Shown here: piece by piece, positions 1-9,172 of the stretch
Layout: each line of letters opens with the position of its first letter
How positions within the stretch are numbered: the stretch's first letter is position 1
DNA from: Lachnospiraceae bacterium
GTDB taxonomy: Bacteria; Bacillota; Clostridia; Lachnospirales; Lachnospiraceae
Assembly: GCA_017546025.1 (NCBI GenBank)
Contig: JAFYYS010000022.1
Coordinates: 97,863 to 161,862, forward strand
DNA: 64,000 nucleotides
Reading direction: 5' to 3'
Position numbers and translations under genes: made by a program
The notes under the pieces: model-generated
Told to the model about the DNA's origin: nothing
Databases searched by the model: none
Seen by the model: only the letters and a program-made list of their open reading frames with translations

Positions 1-1
1 G

Positions 2-574
2 TGCGAGGATGCTTCCATTACTGTTAAGGAAGCTCTGGCAGGTCTTGTTGCCGTAATCGGTGAGAAGCTTTCCATTCGTCGTTTCGAGAAGATTGTTACC
101 GACGGTTTTGTAGTAGATTACATCCATAACGGCGGAAAGCTCGGCATCCTTGTTGAGATGAGCGGAGAAGCTACTGACGCAGCTGTTGAGTGTGCAAAGA
201 ACATTGCCATGCAGGTTTGCGCCATGAAGCCTTCTTATGTAAGCCGTGAGGACATTCCTGCCGACTTCATCGCTTCCGAGACCGATATCATCACGAAGGA
301 AGCCCTGAAGGAGAACGCCGAGAGCGCTAAGCCGAAGCCGGAGAACATCGTTGTTGAGCGTATCGTTCCGGGCCGTCTTGAGAAAGAGCTCAAGGAAATC
401 TGCCTTGTTGACCAGGTTTACGTTAAGGATCAGGATACGACCGTTGCGAAGTATATCGCAAGCGTTAGTAAGGATCTTGCCGTTAAGAAGTTCGTTCGTT
501 TCGAGACCGGTGAAGGTATGGAGAAGCGTGAAGAGAACTTCGCTGAGGAAGTTGCAAAGCAGATGGGCAAGTAA
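2..574 (+). CDS. tsf: Elongation factor Ts, C-terminal part (5' truncated by window edge)
   Basis: EF-Ts is the guanine nucleotide exchange factor that recycles EF-Tu. The reading frame is open from base 2 to a TAA at 572-574, so the gene begins outside the window. The visible 190 residues contain the repeated EF-Ts core signatures: FVVDYIHNGGKLGILVEM, then AMQVCAMKPSYVSREDIP, and a second-half segment containing LVDQVYVKDQDTTVAKYI. It ends in the usual C-terminal helix. Only the N-terminal UBA-like domain and the start of the core are missing. A strong terminator follows, so this is the end of the transcript; rpsB would be expected just upstream, outside the window (inference). Confidence 0.95.
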   Translation, partial: CEDASITVKEALAGLVAVIGEKLSIRRFEKIVTDGFVVDYIHNGGKLGILVEMSGEATDAAVECAKNIAMQVCAMKPSYVSREDIPADFIASETDIITKEALKENAESAKPKPENIVVERIVPGRLEKELKEICLVDQVYVKDQDTTVAKYIASVSKDLAVKKFVRFETGEGMEKREENFAEEVAKQMGK

Positions 575-594
575 GCCGTATAATTGCATGATTC

Positions 595-629
595 GAACCC
601 CGTTCCGTTTGGAACGGGGTTCTTTTTTG
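595..629 (+). terminator. Rho-independent terminator of tsf
   Basis: A perfect 12-bp stem (595-606 with 611-622) with a GTTT loop is followed directly by six T. It lies 20 bases after the tsf stop. Confidence 0.95.
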
Positions 630-786
630 TCTTCTCAAAGAGGCTGCCGAAGCAGGATTCACGGTACATGGAAAGCCCTCGCGGCGGAGATGCCGGACAG
701 GATTTGTTTCACATTTTTCACGGGAAAAGAAAGATATCCCGTCATTTTCGGCTGTACGCGAATTCGACGGAATCTGCTTGATTTCG

Positions 787-815
787 TTGACTACGGACCT
801 CATTTGTGGTATAAT
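787..815 (+). promoter_or_regulatory. Sigma-A promoter of the oligopeptide transporter operon
   Basis: TTGACT at 787-792 and TATAAT at 810-815 are separated by 17 bases, with an extended -10 TGG at 807-809. The rest of the 303-base gap between tsf and the lipoprotein gene (630-786) shows no gene and no other clear signal. Confidence 0.85.
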
Positions 816-877
816 CGCTGTATAGTATGCAGTCATACTATAAATCTTTAATTCTTTATTTTTCAGAAGGAGTTATC

Positions 878-3067
878 ATGAAAAGAGTGAAGAAAACGAT
901 TGCGTCCGCGCTCTCTCTGGTACTGATCTTTTCTCTTCTCGGATGTGAGAAGAAGAAGGCTGCCGAGACGACCTCTACGCCGACGCCGACTACCGAAGCT
1001 CAGAATCCCGGTACCGTTACCGAGGATCCTCAACCCACGAAACCCGTTATTTTGACGGATGACGATGCTATCTATGACGCAGCACTTGCTGAGTATGAAG
1101 AGTATCTCGAAAAGGCACACGGAGAAGTTAAGAATGTTTCTCTTCGTTATACGCTTGAAGCAATTGCCGAAGCTAAACTGATGGAGTCCGCAGTTTATAT
1201 CCCGGGTTCCTCTGACGGCGGCACCTATGCCATCAGCCGTGTTGCTCCGTACACCGCAAGCCCTTGCCTCTGGGGTAACGATACCTACCGTTTCCACAAC
1301 GTGGTTGTTGTTAAGGGTACGCCGATTAAGCCCGATGACCGTGACGCCCTCAAGGCGAAATGGGTAGAACTCAAGGGTACCGGCACGTATGAAACTTATG
1401 TTAAGCAGTACCTTACCGAGAAGGGTTATTCCATTAAGGATACCTACACCATCGGTTACAGCAGCGACCCTGCAACATGGGATATCTTCGACACCTATCT
1501 TGCAGCTGATGCCCGTGCTATCATCAACACGTTTGATAACCTGATTGAGTATGATGGCGAGAACGTTATGCAGCCGGCTATCGCTGAGAGCTGGACTGTA
1601 AGTGATGACGGTCTCACCTACACCTTCAAGATTCGTCAGGGTGTTAAGTGGGTAGATTCCCAGGGTCGTTATATTGCCGACGTTAAGGCTGAAGACTTCG
1701 TTACCGGTATGCAGCACTGTCTTGACTGCGAAGCAACCTCTTATCTGGTTGAGGGCGTAATCAAGGGCGCTTCCGAGTATCTCGAAGGTTCCATCGTAGA
1801 CTTCGCTCAGGTAGGCGTTAAGGCAACGGATGACTACACCCTTGTTTACACGCTTGAGCAGGCTACTCCTTATTTCATGACCATGATGGCTTACAACCCG
1901 TTTGCTCCTCTTAACAAGAACTACTTCATCTCCCAGGGCGGTGCGCTCGGAAGAGATGCTTGGGCAGAAGCTTACGATGCGGGTGTAAACTTCGGTATTG
2001 ATAAGGACCATATCGCATATTGCGGTCCTTACCTTGTAACCAACGCTACGGATGAAAGCAAGATTGTTTTCTCCGCTAACCCGACTTACTGGAACAAGGA
2101 CAATATCAACATTAAGACCATTACCTGGCTGTATAACGACGGTAAGGATACCACCAAGGGTTACAACGACATGAAAGCCGAAGTAATCGACGGTGCCGGT
2201 CTTAACACCGAGACCCTTGCTCTTGCAAAGGCTGACGGCTGGTTCGATCTGTATCATTTCACTTCCGGTACCGATGCAACCGCTTTCGGTTCCTTCCTGA
2301 ACCTGTATCGTCAGGCATATGCACTGTTTAACGATGAGACCGCTGCTGTTTCCGGTTTGACGGATGAGCAGAAGGATCTTGCTAACCTTTGCATGCAGAA
2401 CGTACATTTCCGCAGAGCTTTCGCATTCGCTTATGACCGTATTGCTTACAATGCACAGGTTGTCGGCGAGGAAGTAGCTCCGCTGTCCGTAATCAACTCC
2501 TACACGCCCGGTAACTTCGTACAGTTGACTGAGGATGTTACGATTGACATCAACGGCAAGAGCACGACCTTCAAGGCCGGCACTTACTACGGTGCAATCA
2601 TGCAGGCTCAGATCGATGCTGACGGCGTTCCGATCAAGGTTTGGGATCCGACCCTTGAGGCAGGCGCAGGCAGCAGCGCAGGTTACGACGGCTGGTACAA
2701 TCCGGCTAACGCTGTTGCAGAGCTTAAGAAGGCTGCTGAGGAACTCGGCATCACGATCGATAAGGATCATCCGGTTCACATCGAGCTGTCTTATCCTTCT
2801 TCCAACAACACCTACGCTAACCGTGCAAACGCTCTGAAGAAGTCCGTTGAGGCTTCTACGGACGGTGCAATCATCGTTGACCTTCTTGACTGCGTAACGC
2901 TCAAGAACTGGTACTATGACGGATACTATACACAGAGCGGTTCTCAGTGTAACTACAACGTATACGACTGCTCCGGTTGGGGTCCTGACTACGGTGATCC
3001 TCAGACTTATCTGAACACCTTCCAGAGAGAAATCGGTGACATGATTCACGTTCTCGGTATCTACTAA
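878..3067 (+). CDS. Oligopeptide-binding lipoprotein (SBP_bac_5), apparently circularly permuted
   Basis: Extracytoplasmic peptide-binding subunit of the following ABC transporter, 729 residues. The ATG at 878 is chosen for its SD (866-872) and because it gives a lipoprotein signal ending LIFSLLGC, with Cys23 as lipidation site; an upstream in-frame ATG at 827 has no SD. A Thr/Pro linker follows. The domain order is unusual. Residues about 58-185 resemble the C-terminal lobe of normal OppA/DppA (YDAALAEYEEYL, RYTLEAIAEAKLMESAVYIP, YAISRVAPYT). The classical N-terminus starts only at about residue 189 (YTIGYSSDPATWD, QPAIAESWTVSDDGLTYTF). The protein stops shortly after GWGPDYGDPQTYLNTF, where ordinary members continue for roughly 100 residues or more. 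The family call is firm; the permutation is read by eye from motif order. Confidence 0.9.
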   Translation: MKRVKKTIASALSLVLIFSLLGCEKKKAAETTSTPTPTTEAQNPGTVTEDPQPTKPVILTDDDAIYDAALAEYEEYLEKAHGEVKNVSLRYTLEAIAEAKLMESAVYIPGSSDGGTYAISRVAPYTASPCLWGNDTYRFHNVVVVKGTPIKPDDRDALKAKWVELKGTGTYETYVKQYLTEKGYSIKDTYTIGYSSDPATWDIFDTYLAADARAIINTFDNLIEYDGENVMQPAIAESWTVSDDGLTYTFKIRQGVKWVDSQGRYIADVKAEDFVTGMQHCLDCEATSYLVEGVIKGASEYLEGSIVDFAQVGVKATDDYTLVYTLEQATPYFMTMMAYNPFAPLNKNYFISQGGALGRDAWAEAYDAGVNFGIDKDHIAYCGPYLVTNATDESKIVFSANPTYWNKDNINIKTITWLYNDGKDTTKGYNDMKAEVIDGAGLNTETLALAKADGWFDLYHFTSGTDATAFGSFLNLYRQAYALFNDETAAVSGLTDEQKDLANLCMQNVHFRRAFAFAYDRIAYNAQVVGEEVAPLSVINSYTPGNFVQLTEDVTIDINGKSTTFKAGTYYGAIMQAQIDADGVPIKVWDPTLEAGAGSSAGYDGWYNPANAVAELKKAAEELGITIDKDHPVHIELSYPSSNNTYANRANALKKSVEASTDGAIIVDLLDCVTLKNWYYDGYYTQSGSQCNYNVYDCSGWGPDYGDPQTYLNTFQREIGDMIHVLGIY

Positions 3068-3129
3068 ACCGATTCTCTGCAGTGGTTTAAGTGTCATCTG
3101 TTCATAACGGATGAAAAAACGATAATTCA

Positions 3130-3161
3130 GGGGGATGGGTGAAAACTCATCCCCCTTTTTT
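3130..3161 (+). terminator. Intra-operon terminator/attenuator after the binding protein gene
   Basis: An 11-bp GC-rich stem (3130-3140 with 3145-3155) with a GAAA loop is followed by six T. It probably reduces readthrough so that the binding protein is made in excess over the membrane subunits, as is common in ABC operons (inference). A weak promoter-like pair (TATACA 3174-3179, TAAAAT 3197-3202) follows. Confidence 0.85.
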
Positions 3162-3241
3162 ATGATTTTTTACTATACAAAACCATTAAAAGAGTGTAAA
3201 ATAGTACTGTTATAAATTTTGTTTTTCTACGGGATACGGAT

Positions 3242-4849
3242 ATGAAGAAATTTATTCTCAAAAGAATCATCGGCGGACTGCTTTCCATCATTGCGGTTGT
3301 TGCAATCGTAATGATTTTGATCTATTCGCTGATGGACCGTCAGTTGATCTTCCAGTCGGACTCCCTGTACATGAAGAAGCTCAGTAACGAGAAGACGCTC
3401 TACATGTATACGAAGTGGGAAGAGTACGGTTATGTGGATCTGGTCAACTATTCGGATTACATGATGGCCCTTCTGCGTGATGGCACGATTACGGAGGAGG
3501 AGTTTAACTCGACCAACTACCCGAGAAACGGGAAAGTGACGAGTGAGAAGACGAAGGAATTCGTACAGAAATTCAAGGATTATTACTCCGGCAAGGGCTA
3601 CGTCATCATGGAGCTTGAGGCGGATATGATGTCGAGCGGCCGAAAGATTAAAACCGGCGGCGCGGCAAGACTGTTTGCCTACCGCGATATTCCCGTATAT
3701 CAGCGGCTTTTAAAGTACTTCAAATCCATTTTCTTCTCCGACAACATTCACTATGTTCCCGAAGAGGATGACATCGGGGAGCGCAAGCTGACGTTCACCT
3801 GGAACGATCCGATTTATACCGTTTACAACGAGGACGGAACGGTTGCTTCGAAGAAGTTTTCCCCGGCCATTCTCGGAAACGGCACAAAGCATAAATACCT
3901 GTTCTATTTTGATAAGCAGTTCCCGTATGTCCATCAGAATTTCCTGACACTGAACCTCGGTAAATCCTATGCGGTTAACTCCGGCGTCGATGTGTGGGAG
4001 ACCATGACGATGGCGCAGGGTACATTCTATATGCAGGAGCTGACGTATCCGTCCGGGCTTCGGGAAGAAACCGCGGATGATCTGCATACCGCCGTATACC
4101 AGAAGGGCTCTTTGGAGACGAACCTGGTTTACTCCGAACGGTATACAGACGATTATACGAATACGCAGACTGCGAAGACCGGCCGCTCCAAGGTCGGCTA
4201 CTCCTTCATCATCGGTATTCTTGCCACGCTGCTTGCTTACTCACTCGGACTTCCGCTCGGAATCTGGATGGCACTTCGAAAGGGCAAGCTCGTCGACAAG
4301 CTCGGAACGGCATACAACATCTTCATTCTTGCGGTTCCGTCACTTGCATACATTTTCATGTTCAAGGCAATCGGTACAACGGTATTCAAGCTGCCGCGCG
4401 TATTCGATATGGACGTGAACAGCAAGCTGATGTACATTCTGCCGATTGTTTCCCTGGCCCTTCCTTCGGTGGCCGGCCTGATGAAATGGCTGCGCCGCTA
4501 CATGGTTGACCAGATGAATTCCGATTACGTTAAGTTCGCCAGATCCGGCGGTCTGTCGGAGGGCGAAATCTTCCGGAAGCATATATTGAAAAATGCGATG
4601 ATTCCGATCATTCACGGAATCCCCGGAAGCATACTCGGCGCCCTGGTCGGTGCCATCATCACGGAGCGTGTGTATTCCGTTCCCGGTGCCGGTAATCTTT
4701 TGACCAATGCAATCGGTGTATACGATAACGGTGTCATCGTCGGGTTGACGATGTTTTATGCAACCCTGAGCGTTGTCGGACTGCTTCTCGGAGATATTCT
4801 TATGGCAGTAGCCGATCCGCGAATCTCATTTGATACGAAAGAAAGGTGA
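3242..4849 (+). CDS. OppB/DppB-like permease with large extracytoplasmic insertion
   Basis: First transmembrane subunit of the peptide ABC transporter, 535 residues against about 310 in ordinary OppB. Residues 9-29 form the usual first helix after a KKFILKRIIGG start. Residues about 30-315 form a long hydrophilic segment predicted outside the cell, much longer than the normal first loop. The remaining helices are typical from about residue 320 (SFIIGILATLLAYSLGLPLG). The ATPase-coupling EAA loop is intact (YMVDQMNSDYVKFARSGGLS then FRKHILKNAMIP). The SD is weak. The insertion could be a docking surface for the rearranged binding protein (inference). The gene overlaps the ribosome-binding region of the next permease gene. 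Confidence 0.92.
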   Translation: MKKFILKRIIGGLLSIIAVVAIVMILIYSLMDRQLIFQSDSLYMKKLSNEKTLYMYTKWEEYGYVDLVNYSDYMMALLRDGTITEEEFNSTNYPRNGKVTSEKTKEFVQKFKDYYSGKGYVIMELEADMMSSGRKIKTGGAARLFAYRDIPVYQRLLKYFKSIFFSDNIHYVPEEDDIGERKLTFTWNDPIYTVYNEDGTVASKKFSPAILGNGTKHKYLFYFDKQFPYVHQNFLTLNLGKSYAVNSGVDVWETMTMAQGTFYMQELTYPSGLREETADDLHTAVYQKGSLETNLVYSERYTDDYTNTQTAKTGRSKVGYSFIIGILATLLAYSLGLPLGIWMALRKGKLVDKLGTAYNIFILAVPSLAYIFMFKAIGTTVFKLPRVFDMDVNSKLMYILPIVSLALPSVAGLMKWLRRYMVDQMNSDYVKFARSGGLSEGEIFRKHILKNAMIPIIHGIPGSILGALVGAIITERVYSVPGAGNLLTNAIGVYDNGVIVGLTMFYATLSVVGLLLGDILMAVADPRISFDTKER

Positions 4850-4854
4850 TCCCC

Positions 4855-5838
4855 GTGAAAGACGAATTAATGGATTTAAGCGATCTCGGGATGTCGGAAG
4901 AGGAGCTGTTCTCCCCTGTGTCCCACGATCAGTTCGATTCCGAGAAGATCACCGCACCGCGGTATTCCTATTGGAAATCGGTATTCCGTGTATTTTTCCG
5001 TAACAAACTGAATATTTTTGCACTTGCCCTTTTGGCGATTGTCATTGCATTTGCCTACATCTATCCGCAGGTAACGCATTATGACCCGATGGCCAACATC
5101 ATGGATGCTTCCGCGAAGCATCTGTCTCCGAAGCAGGCCATCGATAAGTTCGGTCTCAGCACGCATACCATTCTCGGTACCGGTGCTGCGGGGCAGTCCA
5201 CCTTTGATGCCGTCTGGTACGGCTCTCAGATTTCGCTTTCCCTGGCATTTATCTGTGCAGCCATCAATATGACAATCGGTATCCTTCTCGGTGCCGTATG
5301 GGGCTTCTCGAAGAAGGTAGATATGTTTATGACGATGGTATATCAGATCATCGCCAACGTTCCCGGCATCCTCGTGATGGCGGTTATGGTCATGCTGTTT
5401 ACGGCAGGCTTCTGGACCATGGTATTTGCCATGACGGTAACCGGCTGGCTCGGTCTTGCCTATTTCATCCGTACGCAGGTGCTGATCATTCGTGACCGCG
5501 AATACAATGTTGCTTCGCGGTGTCTCGGCACGCCTATTTTGCGGCTTACCGTAAAGAACATTCTGCCGTTCATGACGTCGGTTATCATGCTTCTTCTGGC
5601 AGAAGAGGTTCCGAGTTACATTTCTTACGAAGTATTCCTTTCTTACATCGGTTTCAGCATGGGTACGAAGACGATTTCCCTCGGCCGTCTGATTGAAATG
5701 ACGCAGAGCTCCATGCTTGTTCCCGGTTGGAAGCTTGAGTTCTGGAGCCCGGTTATTCTGGCCTCCATCATTACACTTGTGCTTTATCTCGTCGGACAGA
5801 ACCTCGGTGATGCTTCCGACCCGAGAACGCACTTATAG
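4855..5838 (+). CDS. OppC/DppC-like permease
   Basis: Second transmembrane subunit, 327 residues from the GTG at 4855. I prefer this start because AAAGGTG at 4842-4848 is a good SD; the in-frame GTG at 4846 would lie within it. An acidic cytoplasmic N-terminus of about 45 residues leads to a first helix (NIFALALLAIVIAFAYIYP). A short extracytoplasmic loop follows, then five helices with the EAA motif (REYNVASRCLGTPILRLTVK). The OppC signature before the second helix (normally like GTDELGRDVFSRLLYG) is recognisable but altered: LGTGAAGQSTFDAVWYG. Unlike the other subunits it is close to normal length. Confidence 0.92.
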   Translation: MKDELMDLSDLGMSEEELFSPVSHDQFDSEKITAPRYSYWKSVFRVFFRNKLNIFALALLAIVIAFAYIYPQVTHYDPMANIMDASAKHLSPKQAIDKFGLSTHTILGTGAAGQSTFDAVWYGSQISLSLAFICAAINMTIGILLGAVWGFSKKVDMFMTMVYQIIANVPGILVMAVMVMLFTAGFWTMVFAMTVTGWLGLAYFIRTQVLIIRDREYNVASRCLGTPILRLTVKNILPFMTSVIMLLLAEEVPSYISYEVFLSYIGFSMGTKTISLGRLIEMTQSSMLVPGWKLEFWSPVILASIITLVLYLVGQNLGDASDPRTHL

Positions 5839-5848
5839 GAGGCACGGC

Positions 5849-7855
5849 ATGGAAGAGAAGAAAAAACTGTTGTCCATCCGCGACCTCGTCGTGAAGTTCC
5901 ATGTCCGCGGACGTGTATTGACCGCCATCCGCGGTATCTCGCTTGACATTTACGAGAACGAGTCCATCGCCATCGTGGGTGAGTCCGGCTCCGGAAAGTC
6001 CGTATTCACGAAGACCTTTGCCGGCATGCTTGACGGAAACGGCTTCATCGACCAGGGAACCATTAAGTTTTATGACGACTCCCTTTCGAGAACCGTTGTG
6101 AGAGTCGGCACGCAGGAGATGGAGGATGTCAACCGTTACGCCGAGAAGTTAAATGAGGCATCGGTTTACGAAGCAGGTGCGGAGATCTACCGTTCGATGA
6201 AGGACCTTGAGCTTGAAAAGAAGAACAAGGGCCGTCTGAGTGAAGAAGAGTACCAGAAATTCACCGACCGGATCGAAGACCTGAAATATCAGAGAACTGA
6301 AAAATACAACTACCGTTTGACCCTTGACTCAAAGAAGCAGAAGGATGAAATCCGCAAGATCGATGCGGAAATCAAGAAGCTGGACGAGGAGTGCAAGGAA
6401 GCGGAGAGCGCTTATCAGAAGACGGTCAAGGAGCGGCTCAGTGCACTGAAAGCGGATACCCGTTATCTGCAGGATTATGATTCGATGATGTCCGCCCTTA
6501 AGTCCAAGTATGACGTTGCCGTTAAGAATGCCAACGTTACCCCGGAGACGAAGCAGAGAAACGTCCTTCTTGCAAAGGAGCTTGTTCTTTCGGTTGACCG
6601 TTTCCCTGCGCTGACCAGATTCAAGCGTGCGAATGCCATTCTGAAGGGTTTGAAAAATGCCATGAAGGAAGGCGTTGATCTTACCGACGAACTTGAGCGC
6701 GATAAAATCTACCGCGATATCACATTCCGCGTGGCTTACCGCGATCAGGTCGTAAACCAGCTGGATAAAGACACGATTTCGGTCGGCGAGATGGAACGCC
6801 GCGTCGAGTATTGTAAGAAGAAACTTGTTGTCTGGTTCGAGAAAGAAAACATTTCGGACGAGAAGATTACGGAACTGGCCAAGGAGATAGCGCAGATTGA
6901 CGCCCGCCCGGATTACGTGCTGGAGAAGCTTGCCGGCGCTAAGGATTCCGGTATTGATATTCTGAATCCGTCGCTTCGGAAGCATGTATATCAGAGCGCA
7001 GCAAATCTGACGAGCTACGTCGGATTTGCCGAAACCGATCTGGCCAAGATGAATTATGCAGGTGACTGGATGCTTGTCCGCGGCGAACGGATTGCGACGG
7101 TATTCCAGGACCCGATGACATCCCTGAACCCGATTATCACAATCGGAAAGCAGATTACATCCGTCATCATCAAGCATCAGCACTGCTCCGAGGCGGAAGC
7201 CAGAAAGCGTGCGCTGATTCTGATGAAGAAGGTAGGAATCCCGAATGCGGAGAAGCGTTTCGACGATTATCCGTTCCAGTATTCCGGCGGTATGCGGCAG
7301 CGTATCGTTATCGCAATCGCCCTTTCCTGCCAGCCGAAGATTCTGATCTGCGACGAGCCCACAACGGCTCTTGACGTTACGATTCAGGCGCAGATTCTGA
7401 AGCTGATCAAAGACCTTCAGAAGGAATTCGGATATACGATCGTATTTATCACACATGACCTCGGTGTTGTTGCCAATGTGGCAGACCGTGTAGCGGTTTT
7501 GTATGCCGGCCAGATTGTCGAGCTCGGCAAGGTCGAAGAGGTCTTCTACGACCCGCGTCATCCGTATACTTGGGCACTCCTTTCGAGCCTGCCCCAGCTT
7601 GCACAGCGCAATACGAAGCTGTTCTCGATTCAGGGAACGCCGCCGTCGCTTTATAACAAGATCATCGGCGATCCGTTTGCACCGAGAAACCAGTATTGCA
7701 TGAAGATTGATACCTTAAAGGAACCGCCGTATTTCGCGGTAAGCGATACCCATATCGCGAAGACGTGGCTCCTTGATCCCAGATCGCCGAAGGTGGATAA
7801 GCCCGAAGCCATCTGTGACATTCATGAGAAACTTAAGAACGCATTTAACATTTAA
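5849..7855 (+). CDS. OppD/DppD-like ATPase with ~325-residue helical insertion
   Basis: ATP-binding subunit of the peptide importer, 668 residues against about 330 normally. Start ATG 5849 follows SD TAGGAGG (5836-5842). Walker A is GESGSGKS (about residue 44). Soon after the next strand ([11 protein letters not shown]), a segment of about 325 residues is inserted. It is highly charged, Lys/Glu-rich and probably coiled-coil in part ([20 protein letters not shown]). The ATPase resumes at about residue 408 with [19 protein letters not shown], then signature YSGGMRQRI, Walker [13 protein letters not shown] and the switch histidine in FITHDLGVV. All catalytic motifs are intact, so it should be active. 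The insertion lies between Walker A and the Q-loop, a place where the ATPase meets other partners. Confidence 0.92.
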   Translation: MEEKKKLLSIRDLVVKFHVRGRVLTAIRGISLDIYENESIAIVGESGSGKSVFTKTFAGMLDGNGFIDQGTIKFYDDSLSRTVVRVGTQEMEDVNRYAEKLNEASVYEAGAEIYRSMKDLELEKKNKGRLSEEEYQKFTDRIEDLKYQRTEKYNYRLTLDSKKQKDEIRKIDAEIKKLDEECKEAESAYQKTVKERLSALKADTRYLQDYDSMMSALKSKYDVAVKNANVTPETKQRNVLLAKELVLSVDRFPALTRFKRANAILKGLKNAMKEGVDLTDELERDKIYRDITFRVAYRDQVVNQLDKDTISVGEMERRVEYCKKKLVVWFEKENISDEKITELAKEIAQIDARPDYVLEKLAGAKDSGIDILNPSLRKHVYQSAANLTSYVGFAETDLAKMNYAGDWMLVRGERIATVFQDPMTSLNPIITIGKQITSVIIKHQHCSEAEARKRALILMKKVGIPNAEKRFDDYPFQYSGGMRQRIVIAIALSCQPKILICDEPTTALDVTIQAQILKLIKDLQKEFGYTIVFITHDLGVVANVADRVAVLYAGQIVELGKVEEVFYDPRHPYTWALLSSLPQLAQRNTKLFSIQGTPPSLYNKIIGDPFAPRNQYCMKIDTLKEPPYFAVSDTHIAKTWLLDPRSPKVDKPEAICDIHEKLKNAFNI

Positions 7856-7870
7856 AAGGAGAGCAGTATC

Positions 7871-9169
7871 GTGGCTGAAGAAGGAAACAACAAGCGCGCT
7901 AAGCATTTGCCCGAGCACGGTCCGATGAGTGAAGACGGTCGGGAAATCCTGCTTTCCGTGAAAAATGTGGACATTACGTTCGGCAAAGGCGATTCCGCGG
8001 TTCGTGCCGTCAAGAATGCCTCATTTGACATCTATAAGGGCGAGACGTTCTCTCTTGTAGGTGAGTCGGGAAGCGGTAAGACGACCATCGGCCGTGCCGT
8101 CATCCGTATCAACGAATGTGCTGCCGGTGAGATTGATTATAAGGGCGTTAAGATTTCGGGAAAGATTCCGCGTTCTTTGGACCGCGAAGTCATCCGTAAC
8201 ATCCAGATGGTATTCCAGGATCCTGCGGCATCGCTTAACGAACGCGCAACCGTTGATTACATCATATCCGAAGGTCTTTACAACTTCCATCTGTACGAAA
8301 ACGAGGCGGACCGTGTTAAAAAGGTCGAGAACATCATCAACGAGGTCGGACTTCTTCCGGAGCATCTGACCCGTTATCCGCATGAGTTTTCAGGCGGTCA
8401 GAGACAGCGTATCGGTCTTGCGAGAGCCATGGTCATGGAGCCTGAGCTTGTTATCGCGGATGAGCCGATTTCGGCACTTGACGTGTCGATTCGTGCGCAG
8501 GTTCTGAATCTGATGAAGCAGTTCCAGAAGGAGATGGGTGTTACCTATCTGTTCATTGCGCACGACCTTTCGATTGTACGGTTCATTTCCGACCGTATTG
8601 CCGTCATTTACAAGGGCGACATCGTGGAAATTGCGGAAGCAGAGGAACTTTTCGATTTCCCGTTGCATCCGTATACCCGTTCCTTGATTTCCGCGATTCC
8701 GATTCCGGATCCGCAGCTTGAGAAGAACAAGGTGCTGTTCCGTTACGACCCGTCCGTGCATGATTACAGCGAAGATAAGCCCGAGATGGTTTATATCGGA
8801 CACGGCCATTACGTATTCGGAAACAAGAAGGAAATCGAAGAATATAAAGAGATTCGTGAAGCAGGCGTTCCGCTTAAGTCTGTTACGATTGCGGAGGACC
8901 AGGCTGAAATCATGCGTCTGTCCGATGAGGATCTGCTCGCCGGCGACGATGAATTTCTGAGCGCACCCGTGCACGATACCGGAAGCTTCTGGTACGGATT
9001 TTTCTCGTTCCTGCTTCCGATTATCGGCCTGATTGCCGGGGGCATATTCCGTAAGCACAATTATATCCGGAATTACAAGTCCTGTAAGAAGGGAGCTATC
9101 GCCGGCCTGATATTCCGTGCCGTTGTGATTCTGCTCTTCGTCATATTAATCCTGTTGGCTTATCGATAA
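7871..9169 (+). CDS. OppF/DppF-like ATPase with C-terminal two-helix membrane tail
   Basis: Second ATP-binding subunit, 432 residues. GTG start at 7871 behind AAAGGAGAG. Motifs are complete: GESGSGKT (about residue 64), Q-loop [11 protein letters not shown], signature FSGGQRQRI, Walker [13 protein letters not shown] and switch histidine in FIAHDLSIV. After the usual oligopeptide C-terminal region it continues with an acidic linker and two strongly hydrophobic segments, about residues 373-395 ([17 protein letters not shown]) and 408-431 ([20 protein letters not shown]). An OppF subunit is normally soluble and held only by the permeases, so its own membrane anchor is unusual. It ends four bases before the next gene. 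Confidence 0.92.
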   Translation: MAEEGNNKRAKHLPEHGPMSEDGREILLSVKNVDITFGKGDSAVRAVKNASFDIYKGETFSLVGESGSGKTTIGRAVIRINECAAGEIDYKGVKISGKIPRSLDREVIRNIQMVFQDPAASLNERATVDYIISEGLYNFHLYENEADRVKKVENIINEVGLLPEHLTRYPHEFSGGQRQRIGLARAMVMEPELVIADEPISALDVSIRAQVLNLMKQFQKEMGVTYLFIAHDLSIVRFISDRIAVIYKGDIVEIAEAEELFDFPLHPYTRSLISAIPIPDPQLEKNKVLFRYDPSVHDYSEDKPEMVYIGHGHYVFGNKKEIEEYKEIREAGVPLKSVTIAEDQAEIMRLSDEDLLAGDDEFLSAPVHDTGSFWYGFFSFLLPIIGLIAGGIFRKHNYIRNYKSCKKGAIAGLIFRAVVILLFVILILLAYR

Positions 9170-9172
9170 CTT

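Noticed and set aside
863..3097. Long open frame of 744 codons on the minus strand opposite the binding protein gene
   Set aside because: It mirrors codon bias of the plus-strand gene, has no SD or family match, and the plus-strand lipoprotein is certain.
6329..7561. 410-codon minus-strand frame over the OppD insertion
   Set aside because: Considered because the insertion is unusual, but the plus-strand reading continues smoothly into ATPase motifs and the minus frame has no start signals.
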